Part shown: positions 43,124 through 51,915 of the stretch, piece after piece
How the letters are laid out: each line of letters opens with the position of its first letter
How positions within the stretch are numbered: position 1 is the stretch's first letter
From: Aldehydirespirator sp965203635
GTDB taxonomy: Bacteria > Actinomycetota > Acidimicrobiia > Acidimicrobiales > Aldehydirespiratoraceae
Direction: 5' to 3'
Length of the DNA stretch: 64,000 bases
Assembly (NCBI GenBank): GCA_965203635.1
Contig: OZ241903.1
Span: forward strand, 496,001-560,000
Made by a program: the position numbers and the translations under genes
Notes under the pieces: generated by a model
What the model saw: only the letters and a program-made list of their open reading frames with translations
Database searches by the model: none
Told to the model about the DNA's origin: nothing

Positions 43124-43636
43124 TCAGGCCGCGATGGAGGCCACCTCGGCGGCTGCCCCGTCCACGAAGGCCGACACCTCGGCCGGGCTTCGCTGATCCA
43201 CCCCGTAGAGGGCAACCCACCGCAGCCTCGTGCCCGGGGCGCACAGGCGGGCGACCGAGAGCCGCAGGAGATGGCGTCCCGGCTCGCCCTGGAGCCGGTT
43301 CACCCAGCGCGTCGAGCCGTGGGTGGTCACCGCCACCAGGTGACGGACGGTGCGCAGCGGCGAGGTCGAGAGGTCGGCAGCACCATCGATCCACGAGACG
43401 AGCTCGCGCTGGACCCAACTCAGCATGGGCGCCGGCAGGCCACCCCACCAGGTGGGGTAGACGAACACCAAGCCCTGAGCGCCGACGACGCTCACCCCGT
43501 CGATCGACTCGCCCTGCGTCAGCCGCACCACCTGCACGTCGTGGCCGGCACGCTCCAGGGTCTCAACCACGCGGTCGCGCAGCACGACGTTCAGACAGTC
43601 CTGCTGCGGGTGGGCGTGCAACACGACGAAGCGCAC
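43124..43636 (-). CDS. NAD(P)H-quinone-oxidoreductase-like flavodoxin-fold protein
   Basis: 170 aa. It begins VRFVVLHAHPQQDCLNVVLRDRVVETL and has the active-site loop FVYPTWWGGLPAPMLSWVQREL, both typical of the NQO/MdaB/KefF flavodoxin-like family that binds FAD or FMN and reduces quinones with NAD(P)H. GTG at 43636 is chosen because it starts directly at the first beta strand. It is converging with ridA and divergent from the DinB-like gene. Confidence 0.82.
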   Translation of the reverse strand: MRFVVLHAHPQQDCLNVVLRDRVVETLERAGHDVQVVRLTQGESIDGVSVVGAQGLVFVYPTWWGGLPAPMLSWVQRELVSWIDGAADLSTSPLRTVRHLVAVTTHGSTRWVNRLQGEPGRHLLRLSVARLCAPGTRLRWVALYGVDQRSPAEVSAFVDGAAAEVASIAA

Positions 43637-43715
43637 AGCCGGAGGGTACCCATTGCGGCCCGAGAGACCGAGCGAATGGACACTGCGCCGGCCGAGCCCT
43701 TCTAGAGTGCTTGAC

Positions 43716-44282
43716 GTGGACCTGCGGGACTGGATAGTCGGCGACTTGAAGTCGCTTGGAGCCAAGCTGGACGGCGGCGTGCTGGGACGCATCCCGGCGG
43801 AGCGGCGCCGGGAGCGGGTCGACGGCGGCGGGATCGCCCCCGTCTACGTCCTGTGGCACCTGGCCCGGCATCACGACGTTGCGGTGAACGGTGTGCTGCG
43901 GGGGGTTGGAGCGGTGGTGGACGGCTGGACCGGCCGGCTGGGGATCGCCGGCGACCTGTGGCGGGGGCTGGCCGAGGGCGAGGACGCCGATCTGGTGGAC
44001 GTCCTGGACCCCGAGGCCGTCGGCGGCTACACGCTGGCCGTGATCCAGTCGACCGCCGACTGGCTCGATGATCGGGGGCTGCCGCCGATGGACGAGCGGC
44101 CCGACACCGCCTCGGCGCTGGCCGCGATCGGCACACCGGAGGATCGCTTCGACTGGCTGTACGCCATGTGGGACGGCAAGCCGACCGCATGGTTCCTCCA
44201 GTGGAGCGCCGTGGGGCACGGCATCAACCACCTGGGCGAACTGGTCTCCATCCGCAACCGGATGGGGCTCAGTCCCTTCTAG
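43716..44282 (+). CDS. DinB-superfamily protein
   Basis: 188-aa four-helix-bundle protein. The metal-site His pattern of DinB/YfiT-like folds is suggested by VYVLWHLARHHDVAVNGVL (about residues 50-65) and the C-terminal GHGINHLGELVSIRNRMGLSPF. Members include thiol-dependent transferases using mycothiol or bacillithiol, but the particular reaction is unknown. GTG at 43716 is chosen (GTG at 43707 is also in frame). It converges on the ABC permease gene with 34 bp between. Confidence 0.75.
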   Translation: MDLRDWIVGDLKSLGAKLDGGVLGRIPAERRRERVDGGGIAPVYVLWHLARHHDVAVNGVLRGVGAVVDGWTGRLGIAGDLWRGLAEGEDADLVDVLDPEAVGGYTLAVIQSTADWLDDRGLPPMDERPDTASALAAIGTPEDRFDWLYAMWDGKPTAWFLQWSAVGHGINHLGELVSIRNRMGLSPF

Positions 44283-44316
44283 GAGGCCGAGCAAGAAAGA
44301 GGCCTCTGCGCCGGTT

Positions 44317-45207
44317 TCACAGGCTCCGGTGGTCGGCGTCCTGGGAGGAGTGCCATCGCAACACCCGCTTCTCGACGGCGATCAGCAGCAGGACGAAGGC
44401 CACGCCGATGAAGGCCAGCACGAAGACGCTGCCCCACAGCTGATCCACCAGCACCCGGGACTGGGCCACCCGGGCCGCGTTCCCGAGCCCTTCCCTGGAG
44501 TTGAAGAACTCACCGACGACCGCTCCGACCAGGGCCAGGCCGACGCAGATACGGCCCGCGGCGAAGAGATACGGCAGCGAATGGGGGATCCTGAGACGCC
44601 AGTAGATCTCCCAGCGGCTGGCGTTCACCGATCGCAGCAGTTCGTGCGTCTCGCTGTCGATCGAACGCAACCCGATGAGGGCGTTGGCCACGAACGGCAC
44701 CCACGCGAACAGCATGGCGGTGAGGATCTTGGGCCAGGGCGAGAAGCCGAACCACAGCAGGAAGATCGGCACCAGCACCGCCACCGGTGTCGACTGCATC
44801 AACACGATCACCGGCATCGTCGCCCGCTCCACGAACTGGGAGTGGGCCATCCAGGTGGCCACGAAGAGGGCCGCGAGGAAGGCGATCCAGAACCCCCAGA
44901 ACGCCTCCTGGATCGTCACCAGTCCGTTCCGCGAGTAGAAGCCCGGATTCTCGACTACATGGATGATCACGTCGGACGGCAGCGGCAGCGTGAGCGGTCG
45001 AAGGTCGCGGACGACGACGTATATCTCCCAGCCCACGAAGAAGGCGGTCAGACCGGCGAAGGGCGCCACCAGGAGGGCGGCTCGCCGGACCGGCCGTCGG
45101 GGCGCCTCAGGCGGTTCCTCGACCGGGAACTCGGGGTCGAGGCCCGGCTCCCCGCCCCCTTCAGGGTCGGGCCGGCCCGGAACAGGCGACGCAGTCCAGC
45201 CCGTCAA
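44317..45207 (-). CDS. ABC transporter permease, NitT/TauT type
   Basis: About 296 aa. A proline-rich N-terminal tail (PGRPDPEGGGEPGLDPEFPVEE) precedes six membrane helices. The EAA-type loop is ELLRSVNASRWEIYWRLRIPHSLPYLFAAGRICVGLAL. TTG at 45207 is proposed because it overlaps the ATPase stop (TTGA); no ATG or GTG lies near the tail start. It forms the channel of the importer together with the ATPase and lipoprotein encoded upstream. Confidence 0.83.
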   Translation of the reverse strand: MTGWTASPVPGRPDPEGGGEPGLDPEFPVEEPPEAPRRPVRRAALLVAPFAGLTAFFVGWEIYVVVRDLRPLTLPLPSDVIIHVVENPGFYSRNGLVTIQEAFWGFWIAFLAALFVATWMAHSQFVERATMPVIVLMQSTPVAVLVPIFLLWFGFSPWPKILTAMLFAWVPFVANALIGLRSIDSETHELLRSVNASRWEIYWRLRIPHSLPYLFAAGRICVGLALVGAVVGEFFNSREGLGNAARVAQSRVLVDQLWGSVFVLAFIGVAFVLLLIAVEKRVLRWHSSQDADHRSL

Positions 45208-46007
45208 CTCGACCAACCCTGCCTGAGTGCAGCCCGGACCTCGCCCAGCACATGGTGATAGTCGTCGCTGTCCTCCACCTCGGCGTGGCGCGGTCGGGGC
45301 AGGCCGACGTCGATGACCTGGGTGATGCGCCCCGGTCTGGAACCCAGGACGGCCACACGGTCCGACAGCACGACCGCCTCGGGGATGGAGTGCGTCACGA
45401 ACAGCACGGTGCTGCCGATCTGGCCCCACAGGTGGAGCAGCAGGTAGCGCATGTCGGCCCGGGTGATCTCGTCGAGGGCGGAGAACGGCTCGTCCATCAA
45501 CAGCACGGGCGCTCCCAGGGCGAAGGCGCGTGCGATGCTCACCCGTTGCTGGAGACCCCCGCTCAACTCGCGGGGCAGCGAATCCAGGAAGGGGGTCAGC
45601 CCGATGTCGTCGAGCATGGCCAGCTGGTCGTCGGTGGACATGCCCGGGTTGTCCTGCCGGCGGTTGACGTCGGAAAGCAGCGAGACATTCCTGCGCACCG
45701 TTCGCCACGGCAGCAGGGCCGGGTGCTGCGGCACGAAGCCGTAGCGCTTCTGCCGGCGGGCCTCGGCGGGCGACTGGTTGTTCACGACGACCGACCCGCG
45801 GTCGGGTTCGAGGAGCCCCCCGGCCAGGCGCAGCATGGTCGACTTGCCGCAGCCCGAGGGCCCGATGAGGCTGACGAACTCCGACGGGCGCACATCCAGG
45901 CTGACCCGCGACAGGGCGTGGACCAGAAGGTCCTTGCGCCTGAACCACTTCGACACCCCTTCGAAGCTGATGGCCGCATCAGCCGCGGTGTCTGCCCTGC
46001 TCACCAC
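45204..46007 (-). CDS. ABC transporter ATP-binding protein, NitT/TauT type
   Basis: About 267 aa. Walker A is LIGPSGCGKSTMLRLAGG, the Q loop GFVPQHPALLPWRTV, the signature RELSGGLQQRVSIARAF, Walker B VLLMDEPFSALDEITR and the H loop VTHSIPEAVVLSDRV. GTG at 46007 is chosen by comparison with the usual length; TTG at 46088 would add 27 residues. It lies 93 bp after the binding-protein gene. Confidence 0.93.
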   Translation of the reverse strand: MVSRADTAADAAISFEGVSKWFRRKDLLVHALSRVSLDVRPSEFVSLIGPSGCGKSTMLRLAGGLLEPDRGSVVVNNQSPAEARRQKRYGFVPQHPALLPWRTVRRNVSLLSDVNRRQDNPGMSTDDQLAMLDDIGLTPFLDSLPRELSGGLQQRVSIARAFALGAPVLLMDEPFSALDEITRADMRYLLLHLWGQIGSTVLFVTHSIPEAVVLSDRVAVLGSRPGRITQVIDVGLPRPRHAEVEDSDDYHHVLGEVRAALRQGWSS

Positions 46008-46100
46008 GCCCCCAACGCCGATTCGTTCGCCTGGTCGCTCGGCCGGTGTGGGCGACCCGCCGGTCTCAAGGGACCAGTGGATTGTCAAGCCCGGGCCGCC

Positions 46101-47198
46101 TCATCGCGCGGGCCAGATCAGCTCGGTGCCGTCGTAGACGCTGGCCGCGATGTCGGCGTTTACCATCGACCGCCAGTCCGGCATCTCCTCGAACACGCCG
46201 ACCCGGGTGAGCGCTTCGATCTCGGCGCCGAGCAGGTCGAGATCGGGAATGCCCCGACCGGTCCCGGCCGGGGCCAAGTCCGCGATCAGCCCCGATTCGA
46301 CGCTCCAGCGATAACGCTCCGCCTCCTTCGCGAAATACATCGGATTGCCAGCCGCGTCTATCAACTCGAAGGCGTTGTCCACCGCTTTGTCCGGGTTGGC
46401 GGCCGCGAAGTCCTGGGCCTTGATAAGGGCACGCACCACGTCGGCCACCAAGTCGGGGTGCTCGTCGATCATGGCCTGGGTGGTGAAGTTGATCCCGAAG
46501 CTCGACGGCACGTCGAGGTCCAGGGGGTCGAGCATTGTGAAGGGCACACCGGCCGATGAGAGGATGTTCGGCTCGTTGGACTTGTAGACGGGCAGCGCGT
46601 CGATGCCGAGCTCGAGATGCTGGATCGGGTCGAAGCCATCGAGGAGGATCTCCTCGAAGCAGCCGCGGTCGATTCCCGACATGGCCACCGACGTCTGCAA
46701 CGAGTAGGGCAGGTCGCCCTTGATCCCGACGACGCTGCCGCACAGTCCGGAGAAGTCGGTGATCTGGCTGCCCCCGGGCAGCACGATCGCCTCGATGGCG
46801 GTGCGCCCCCAGTGCAGCAGCGCCACCAGGTCGCCCTCGCCAGCGACGTTGTTGTTCACCAACTCGCCGAACGACCCGGAGTTGCCGAACTGGGCCTGGC
46901 CCTCGATGACAAGCGCGCTGCTCGCCGGCGCGAAGCCGGGCTGAACCTCGAAGTCGATGCACAGCTCGTCGAAGTAGCCCTGAGCATCGGCGACTATGGC
47001 GTCGATGATTCCCGCCGAGGCGGCGAAGTCGAAGCCAGTTACGAAGGTGATCGGTCCGGCCGCTCGGTTGGCCTCGCATCGTGCCGAGGCCGCGCCGTCG
47101 TCGGCGCTGTCACCGCTGCAAGCGGCAGCCACCAGAGCCAGCACCGCCACCAGGGGCAGGACGCGCATCATCGTCCGGTTCGACTTGAACTCTCTCAT
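46101..47198 (-). CDS. ABC transporter substrate-binding lipoprotein, NitT/TauT type
   Basis: 365 aa. The lipoprotein signal has lipobox LVAAAC (Cys27). The mature part begins with PITFVTGFDFAASAGIIDAIVADAQGYFDELCIDFEVQPGF, the NMT1/SsuA-like fold, with NSGSFGELV and VVGIKGDLPYSLQTSVAMSG. Four extra cysteines (C27 aside: ARCEA, ELCID, LCGSV, RGCFE) could form disulfides, unusual for the family. The ligand cannot be deduced; nitrate, taurine, thiamine precursors and hydroxymethylpyrimidine are all handled by relatives. GGGAGGG stands 4-5 nt before the ATG. Confidence 0.88.
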   Translation of the reverse strand: MREFKSNRTMMRVLPLVAVLALVAAACSGDSADDGAASARCEANRAAGPITFVTGFDFAASAGIIDAIVADAQGYFDELCIDFEVQPGFAPASSALVIEGQAQFGNSGSFGELVNNNVAGEGDLVALLHWGRTAIEAIVLPGGSQITDFSGLCGSVVGIKGDLPYSLQTSVAMSGIDRGCFEEILLDGFDPIQHLELGIDALPVYKSNEPNILSSAGVPFTMLDPLDLDVPSSFGINFTTQAMIDEHPDLVADVVRALIKAQDFAAANPDKAVDNAFELIDAAGNPMYFAKEAERYRWSVESGLIADLAPAGTGRGIPDLDLLGAEIEALTRVGVFEEMPDWRSMVNADIAASVYDGTELIWPAR

Positions 47199-47296
47199 GG
47201 CGCCCTCCCGTCAGTTCCAGTCCCGCAGGCGGATGCCTGCCACAGTGGCGCACTTGCGATTCTGCCACCGGAGGATTCCCGATTCCAAGGCCGACC

Positions 47297-47313
47297 ACTC
47301 CCCGGCGGGGAGT
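47297..47313. promoter_or_regulatory. Perfect 7-bp inverted repeat upstream of the propeller lipoprotein gene
   Basis: ACTCCCC-GGC-GGGGAGT lies in the 134-bp divergent region between the binding-protein gene and the lipoprotein gene. A -10-like TACGAT follows at 47321-47326 on the plus strand, 7 bp before the ATG, which would suggest a nearly leaderless transcript. The repeat could be an operator. Confidence 0.35.
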
Positions 47314-47332
47314 CGAGACATACGATGGCGCC

Positions 47333-48808
47333 ATGCGTCGGTGCCTCATCACGGGGGTCGCGGCGTGCGCCTTGGTCATCGCCGCAGCCTGCTCGACCGG
47401 GCCCAGCCGCAGCTCGGTGCCGGCCCCGGCCGACTGGGCTTCGGAGGCCGAGACCGATCCGCTGGCCGGGGACACGAGCTTCGCGGCGCCGCCCACCGCA
47501 CTCCTGCCGTCCGCAGAGCCTGCTCCAGCCGATGAAGGCCCGGCAGAGCCGGCCACCGACGGCGAGCGATCCGCTGCAGGGTCCCTCGACGGCGGCCTGA
47601 TCGCGGCCGCGGGCCCGCTCGGCCTGCGGCTCCTGGAACCGGGCGGCGAAGTCGTGGGCCAGCTGGGCCCCGACCACATCGTCACCCAGCCCACATGGTC
47701 GCGCGACGGGCTTCGTCTGGCTGCGACCCTCATCCATCCGGCCACCGGAGTCTCCCAGGTCGCCGTGGTCGACATCACCACCGGCGACATCGCCACCGTG
47801 CCCACCAGCAGGCCCTACTTCTTCTACTCATGGAACTACGACGGCTCCCGGCTGGTCGCATTGGGGCCGAGCCAGACGGGCGGCACCGCGGCCTTCATAC
47901 TGGACGAGACGGGCGGCCCAGCCTCGGACGTCTCACTTCGAGGCCAGAGCATGTACGTCGCGTGGGAACCCGGCGGGCACCGGCTGCTGGTCCACGCGGG
48001 ACATCAGTTGCTGCTCATCGACGACGTCGAGGAGCCGCAGGACTACCACGACCTCGGTCTGGTCGGCGTCGATTTCCTGGCTCCGGCGTGGGTGCCCGGC
48101 ACTCAGGACTTCCTTTACGTGGACTCCTACGACCAGGCCCCTGCCGGCATCGGGGAGGCCGAGCTCCGCGACAGGAGGTCCGCCGCGAGCCCGCAACTGC
48201 TGCGCCGCAGCATCGACGCCGACGATGTCACCGACCTCGGACCGGCCGGCCTGTACACGATGCTGGCGGTCCATCCCTCCGGGGACCGCGCCGCCATCTC
48301 AGCGGCTTCTGACGAGCAGCCGGCCCCTGCCGGTGACGGCTCGGAGACAGCCTCGACCTCACCGACGGGGCCGGAGACCGGCGTCCCGGCCGGCTCTGTG
48401 CAGATCGTCGACCTCGCCACAGCCGAGCGCCTCACCGTCCTCGACAGGATCGGGCTCTGGCTCGAGTGGAGCCCGGACGGTCGCCACCTGCTGATCGCGG
48501 CCAGCGCGGACGACCCCAGCGGCATCGGAATGTCCTGGCACATCTGGGACGGGCAGCAGTCCTACGAGCTCGCCCAGTTCGCCCCCACCGAAACCTTCTT
48601 CCGGGACTACGTGTGGTTCGCGGACCAGTACAACGAGACGCCGCGCCTCTGGTCGCCCGACAGCGACGCGATCACCTTCGGCGCCAACACCGTCGACGGC
48701 GACATCACCGTGGTTGCTCGTCTCAGCACTGGTGGCGCCATGACGAGCCTCGGGTCCTCCAACGTGTCCTTCTGGAGTCCACCCCGGCCGGACGACGGGC
48801 TACCGTGA
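47333..48808 (+). CDS. Secreted lipoprotein with PD40/beta-propeller-like repeats
   Basis: 491 aa. The lipobox is VIAAAC (Cys20), followed by a Pro/Ala/Ser/Glu-rich linker to about residue 85. The rest has TolB/PD40-like blades: QPTWSRDGLRLAATL, YSWNYDGSRLVAL, YVAWEPGGHRLLVH, LEWSPDGRHLLIAA and RLWSPDSDAITFGA. Such W/SPDG repeats fold into a propeller that binds a protein or peptide ligand outside the cell. Its stop overlaps the creatininase GTG (GTGA), an odd partner for an extracytoplasmic protein. No enzyme motif is seen. Confidence 0.8.
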   Translation: MRRCLITGVAACALVIAAACSTGPSRSSVPAPADWASEAETDPLAGDTSFAAPPTALLPSAEPAPADEGPAEPATDGERSAAGSLDGGLIAAAGPLGLRLLEPGGEVVGQLGPDHIVTQPTWSRDGLRLAATLIHPATGVSQVAVVDITTGDIATVPTSRPYFFYSWNYDGSRLVALGPSQTGGTAAFILDETGGPASDVSLRGQSMYVAWEPGGHRLLVHAGHQLLLIDDVEEPQDYHDLGLVGVDFLAPAWVPGTQDFLYVDSYDQAPAGIGEAELRDRRSAASPQLLRRSIDADDVTDLGPAGLYTMLAVHPSGDRAAISAASDEQPAPAGDGSETASTSPTGPETGVPAGSVQIVDLATAERLTVLDRIGLWLEWSPDGRHLLIAASADDPSGIGMSWHIWDGQQSYELAQFAPTETFFRDYVWFADQYNETPRLWSPDSDAITFGANTVDGDITVVARLSTGGAMTSLGSSNVSFWSPPRPDDGLP

Positions 48809-49599
48809 CACTCATGCCCAACGCACGCAGCCGCCGTCTCGAGGATCTCAGCGGTCCAGAGATCGCCGAACGTATCACCGAGTCGTCGGTGATCGTTCAG
48901 CCGATCGGCGCGGTGGAGCAGCACGGCCCGCACCTGCCGCTGGCGGTCGACCACGTGATCGCTCACGAGTCCGCCGCCGCGCTCGTCGACGAGTATGGCG
49001 ACGCCTACGATCTGTGGCTGCTGCCCACCCTGTCGGTGTCGAAGTCCAACGAGCACGCCTGGTCGCCGGGGACGCTGTGGCTGTCGGCGGAGACGCTGCT
49101 GGCGGTGCTGCGGGACATCGGCCGCTGCGTCGCGGCCACCGCGGCCCGCCGGCTCGTGTTCCTGAACGGCCACGGCGGCAACTCGGCCCTGCTCAACGTG
49201 GCCTGCCGCGAGGTCCGCCTTCAGCACGGGCTGATGACGTTCCTCGTGCACCCGTTCGTGCCCGCCGACCACGGCGGCACCTCCCCCGAGACGGAGATGG
49301 GCATGGGGATCCACGGCGGGCACCGCGAGACGTCGGTGTTCATGCACCTGCGGCCCCACCTGGTGCACCTTGAGAAGGCCGACCGGGCCGTCCCCGCGGG
49401 CCTGGCCCGGAACCGGCATGTACGTTTCGGGGGACTGGCGTCGTTCGGATGGCTATCGAACGACTTCGGGCCGGCTGGCCACATAGGCGACCCGACCGGT
49501 GCCAACGCCGAGGAGGGCAAGCTGCTGTTCGAGACAGCAGTCGCCCTGCTGGGCGAGCAGATGGCCGAGATCGCCGCCTTCGACTTCGGCCGCGGCTGA
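48805..49599 (+). CDS. Creatininase-family amidohydrolase
   Basis: 264 aa. The metal-binding signature is PIGAVEQHGPHLPLAVDHVIA (E, H and D ligands), followed by FLNGHGGNSALLNVACRE and GIHGGHRETSVFMHLRPHLV. The family includes creatininase, the 2-amino-5-formylamino-6-ribosylaminopyrimidin-4-one formamide hydrolase ArfB and the mycofactocin peptidase MftE. Neither flavin nor mycofactocin genes are nearby, and with creatine-like or amidic nutrients suggested by the surrounding transport genes a catabolic role is likely. GTG in the stop of the lipoprotein gene. Confidence 0.87.
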   Translation: MTLMPNARSRRLEDLSGPEIAERITESSVIVQPIGAVEQHGPHLPLAVDHVIAHESAAALVDEYGDAYDLWLLPTLSVSKSNEHAWSPGTLWLSAETLLAVLRDIGRCVAATAARRLVFLNGHGGNSALLNVACREVRLQHGLMTFLVHPFVPADHGGTSPETEMGMGIHGGHRETSVFMHLRPHLVHLEKADRAVPAGLARNRHVRFGGLASFGWLSNDFGPAGHIGDPTGANAEEGKLLFETAVALLGEQMAEIAAFDFGRG

Positions 49600-49654
49600 T
49601 CCTGGGTCCGAGCCGCGCCGTACCCGCCGCGGCGTGGGTCGGCCCGCGGAGGAG

Positions 49655-49685
49655 AACCCTCGGCCCGCGGAGCCCTCAGAGGGTT
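49655..49685. terminator. Stem-loop after the creatininase gene
   Basis: AACCCTC (49655-49661) pairs with GAGGGTT (49679-49685) around a 17-nt GC-rich loop; a 13-bp direct repeat TCGGCCCGCGGAG (49639, 49660) overlaps it. It lies 55 bp past the creatininase stop. Probable end of that transcript, but no U-run. Confidence 0.4.
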
Positions 49686-49750
49686 CGGCGACGCGAACCG
49701 CCACTGGGGATTCTCTCCGCGCCGCAGTCTTAGACCACCTAGTCGTGCTA

Positions 49751-49767
49751 GATCACCTATAGTGATC
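49751..49767. promoter_or_regulatory. Inverted repeat over a -10-like element before the betaine ABC operon
   Basis: GATCAC-CTATA-GTGATC is a perfect 6-bp inverted repeat with TATAGT (49758-49763) in its middle, 58 bp before the binding-protein ATG. CTAG-TCGTG-CTAG lies just upstream (49740-49752). A repressor bound here would block the promoter. No matching regulator gene adjoins. Confidence 0.4.
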
Positions 49768-49824
49768 GCCTTGGAGCCGCGTCCGGAGGGGACGACCGGC
49801 TCGGATATCCCAGGAGAGTAAACC

Positions 49825-50865
49825 ATGAAGAGAATGTTGCTCGCGGTCCTCGCCGTGACCCTGCTCGCCGCAGCCTGCGGAGACGACGAGGAGCCGGCGG
49901 CCGAACCCGCCGCCGAACCCGCGGAGCCCGCGGCCGAACCGGCCGAGGAGCCCGCTGCCGAACCGGCCGAGGAGCCCGCTGCCGAACCGGCCGGGGACAA
50001 GCCGGAGATCGTGCTGGTCGCCAATCCATGGACCGCGTCGGAACTCAACGTCGCGGTGGCCAGTCAGCTGATCGAGAACGAGCTCGGCTATCCCACCGAC
50101 GTGATCGTCATCGACGAGAACGAGGCGATGTTCACCGGCTTGGCCGACGGCACGCTCGATGCCGTCCTGGAGATCTGGCCCTCAGGGCTCAGCGACCCCG
50201 AGCAGGTGTTCTTCGACGACGGAACGGTCGTCCACATCGGCGACTTGGGCACCATCGGCAAGATCGGCTGGTTCGTGCCGGACTACGTAGTCGCCGACAA
50301 TCCCGCGCTGGCGACATGGGAGGGCTACGCCGGCGAGGATGCCGCTGCGCTCTTCGCGACCCCCGAGACCGGCGACAACGGCAGGTTCTTGGGCACCGAC
50401 CCGTCCTACGCGCAGTGGGACCAGGAGATCATCGACAACCTGGGCCTGCCCTTCGAGGTGGTGTTCTCCGGCTCGGAGCCGGCCACCGTGGCCGAGATCG
50501 ACGCCAGGGTGGCGGCGGGCGAGCCGATCCTGCTGTACTGGTGGACGCCGACAGCGGCCGTATCGACGTACGGCCTCGTGAACGTGCCCCTTCCCGCCTA
50601 CAACGACGAGTGCGCGGCCAGCCAGGCGAGCGGCGACGGCGGGGTGGACTGCGACTATCCCGAAGAGGTGCTGATCAAGGCGGCCTCGGCCAAACTCGAG
50701 GACAAGGCCCCCGACGTGTGGTCGTTCCTCCAGGAGTTCACGATCAGAACCGAGGATCAGCTCACGATGCTGCCGCCGGTGGAGCTCGACGGCGAGGACG
50801 TCAACGACGTAGCGGCCAAGTGGATCGCTGACAACGCCGACATCTGGTCTGCCTGGCTCAGCTGA
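49825..50865 (+). CDS. proX: Glycine betaine/choline-type ABC substrate-binding lipoprotein
   Basis: 346 aa. The lipobox is LLAAAC (Cys18), followed by a Pro-Ala-Glu linker (residues 22-57) and an OpuAC/ProX fold. IVLVANPWTASELNVAVASQLIE, DAVLEIWPSG, FLGTDPSYAQWDQEIIDNLGL and PILLYWWTPTAAVSTYGL supply the aromatic residues that cage trimethylammonium groups in this family. CAASQASGDGGVDCDYP could form a disulfide-closed loop. It fits betaine, carnitine, choline or proline betaine uptake; the carnitine-type genes downstream make carnitine or betaine most likely. Confidence 0.9.
   Translation: MKRMLLAVLAVTLLAAACGDDEEPAAEPAAEPAEPAAEPAEEPAAEPAEEPAAEPAGDKPEIVLVANPWTASELNVAVASQLIENELGYPTDVIVIDENEAMFTGLADGTLDAVLEIWPSGLSDPEQVFFDDGTVVHIGDLGTIGKIGWFVPDYVVADNPALATWEGYAGEDAAALFATPETGDNGRFLGTDPSYAQWDQEIIDNLGLPFEVVFSGSEPATVAEIDARVAAGEPILLYWWTPTAAVSTYGLVNVPLPAYNDECAASQASGDGGVDCDYPEEVLIKAASAKLEDKAPDVWSFLQEFTIRTEDQLTMLPPVELDGEDVNDVAAKWIADNADIWSAWLS
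49932..49998 (+). repeat. 24-bp in-frame tandem repeat encoding the PAEEPAAE linker
   Basis: The unit GCCGAACCGGCCGAGGAGCC plus 4 bp is repeated almost perfectly two to three times within the binding-protein gene, giving EPAEEPAA units in the linker between lipid anchor and ligand-binding domain. Such repeats vary in number easily; the linker length may differ between strains. Confidence 0.8.
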
Positions 50866-50884
50866 ACCAGAGCACGCCTGTGCC

Positions 50885-51913
50885 GTGAACGACACGGCCG
50901 TCTCCGGTCCGTGCCTCTCGGCTCGCGGAGTCTGGCGAGTCTTCGGGGGCCGCAGGGGCCGGGCCTTGGAGATGGCCGACGACGGCGCGTCGCGCGCCGA
51001 GGTGCGCCTCGCCACCGGCGCCACTATCGCCGTGCGCGACGTGTCGTTCGACGCCCGCCGCGGCGAGACGTTCGTGGTCATGGGCCTGTCGGGGTCGGGC
51101 AAGTCCACCCTGGTTCGCTGTGTCGCCCGGCTGTCACCGCTGACGAGGGGCACGGTGATTCTCGATGGGGCGGACCTCACCGCCATGAGCGACGCCGAGC
51201 TGCGGGGCGTCCGGCGGGCCAAGCTCTCGATGGTCTTCCAGCATTTCGGGCTGTTCCCTCACCGGCGAGTCATCGACAACGTGGCATACGGCCTGGAGAT
51301 CCAGGGGATGGACCGCAAGGCCCGCCATCGCCGGGCCGACGAGATGCTCGATCTCGTCGGCCTGGAGGGCTGCGGGCTCAGCTACCCCCATCAGCTCTCG
51401 GGCGGGATGCAGCAGCGGGTCGGTCTGGCGCGGGCGCTGGCCGTCGAGCCGACGGTGCTCTTCTTCGACGAGCCGTTCTCGGCCCTCGATCCCCTCATCC
51501 GGCGCGACATGCAGGACGAGCTGCTGCGCATCCAGTCCGACATCAACGGGACGATCGTCTTCATCACCCACGACTTCGACGAGGCGATCAAGCTCGGCGA
51601 TCGGATCGCCGTGATGAAGGACGGAGAGTTCGACCAGGTGGGAACCGCTGCGGACCTGATCATGAGCCCGGCCACCGAGTACGTGGAAGAGTTCGTCAAA
51701 GGCGTCCCTCGCACCAAGGTGCTGACCGCGGGCGACGTCGCGGCGGCTGCTGACGGCAGCGCGTCCGGCCGCGTCGTGGCCGACTCCGACAGCCTCGAGT
51801 CGATCCTTCCGCTGTTGATCGGGACCACCGAGGACATCTCGGTGGTCGACGCGGCCGGAGCGCCGGTCGGGCGCATCGACCGCGAAGCGGTCACCAAGCT
51901 GATCCAGCCGTAG
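50885..51913 (+). CDS. proV: Glycine betaine-type ABC ATPase with CBS-like tail
   Basis: 342 aa. Walker A is VMGLSGSGKSTLVRCVARL, the Q loop MVFQHFGLFPHRRVIDNVAYGLEIQGM, the signature HQLSGGMQQRVGLARAL, Walker B LFFDEPFSALDPLIRRDMQDEL and the H loop ITHDFDEAIKLGDRIAVM. The remaining 90 residues hold one CBS-like unit (VVADSDSLESILPLL...ISVVDAAGAPVGRIDREAV), so osmotic or ligand gating is possible but reduced. GTG start 19 bp after the binding-protein stop. Confidence 0.92.
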   Translation: MNDTAVSGPCLSARGVWRVFGGRRGRALEMADDGASRAEVRLATGATIAVRDVSFDARRGETFVVMGLSGSGKSTLVRCVARLSPLTRGTVILDGADLTAMSDAELRGVRRAKLSMVFQHFGLFPHRRVIDNVAYGLEIQGMDRKARHRRADEMLDLVGLEGCGLSYPHQLSGGMQQRVGLARALAVEPTVLFFDEPFSALDPLIRRDMQDELLRIQSDINGTIVFITHDFDEAIKLGDRIAVMKDGEFDQVGTAADLIMSPATEYVEEFVKGVPRTKVLTAGDVAAAADGSASGRVVADSDSLESILPLLIGTTEDISVVDAAGAPVGRIDREAVTKLIQP

Positions 51914-51915
51914 GC

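Noticed and set aside
49932..49998. CRISPR-like spaced repeat
   Set aside because: In-frame low-complexity linker with no spacers; no cas genes and no array anywhere in the window.
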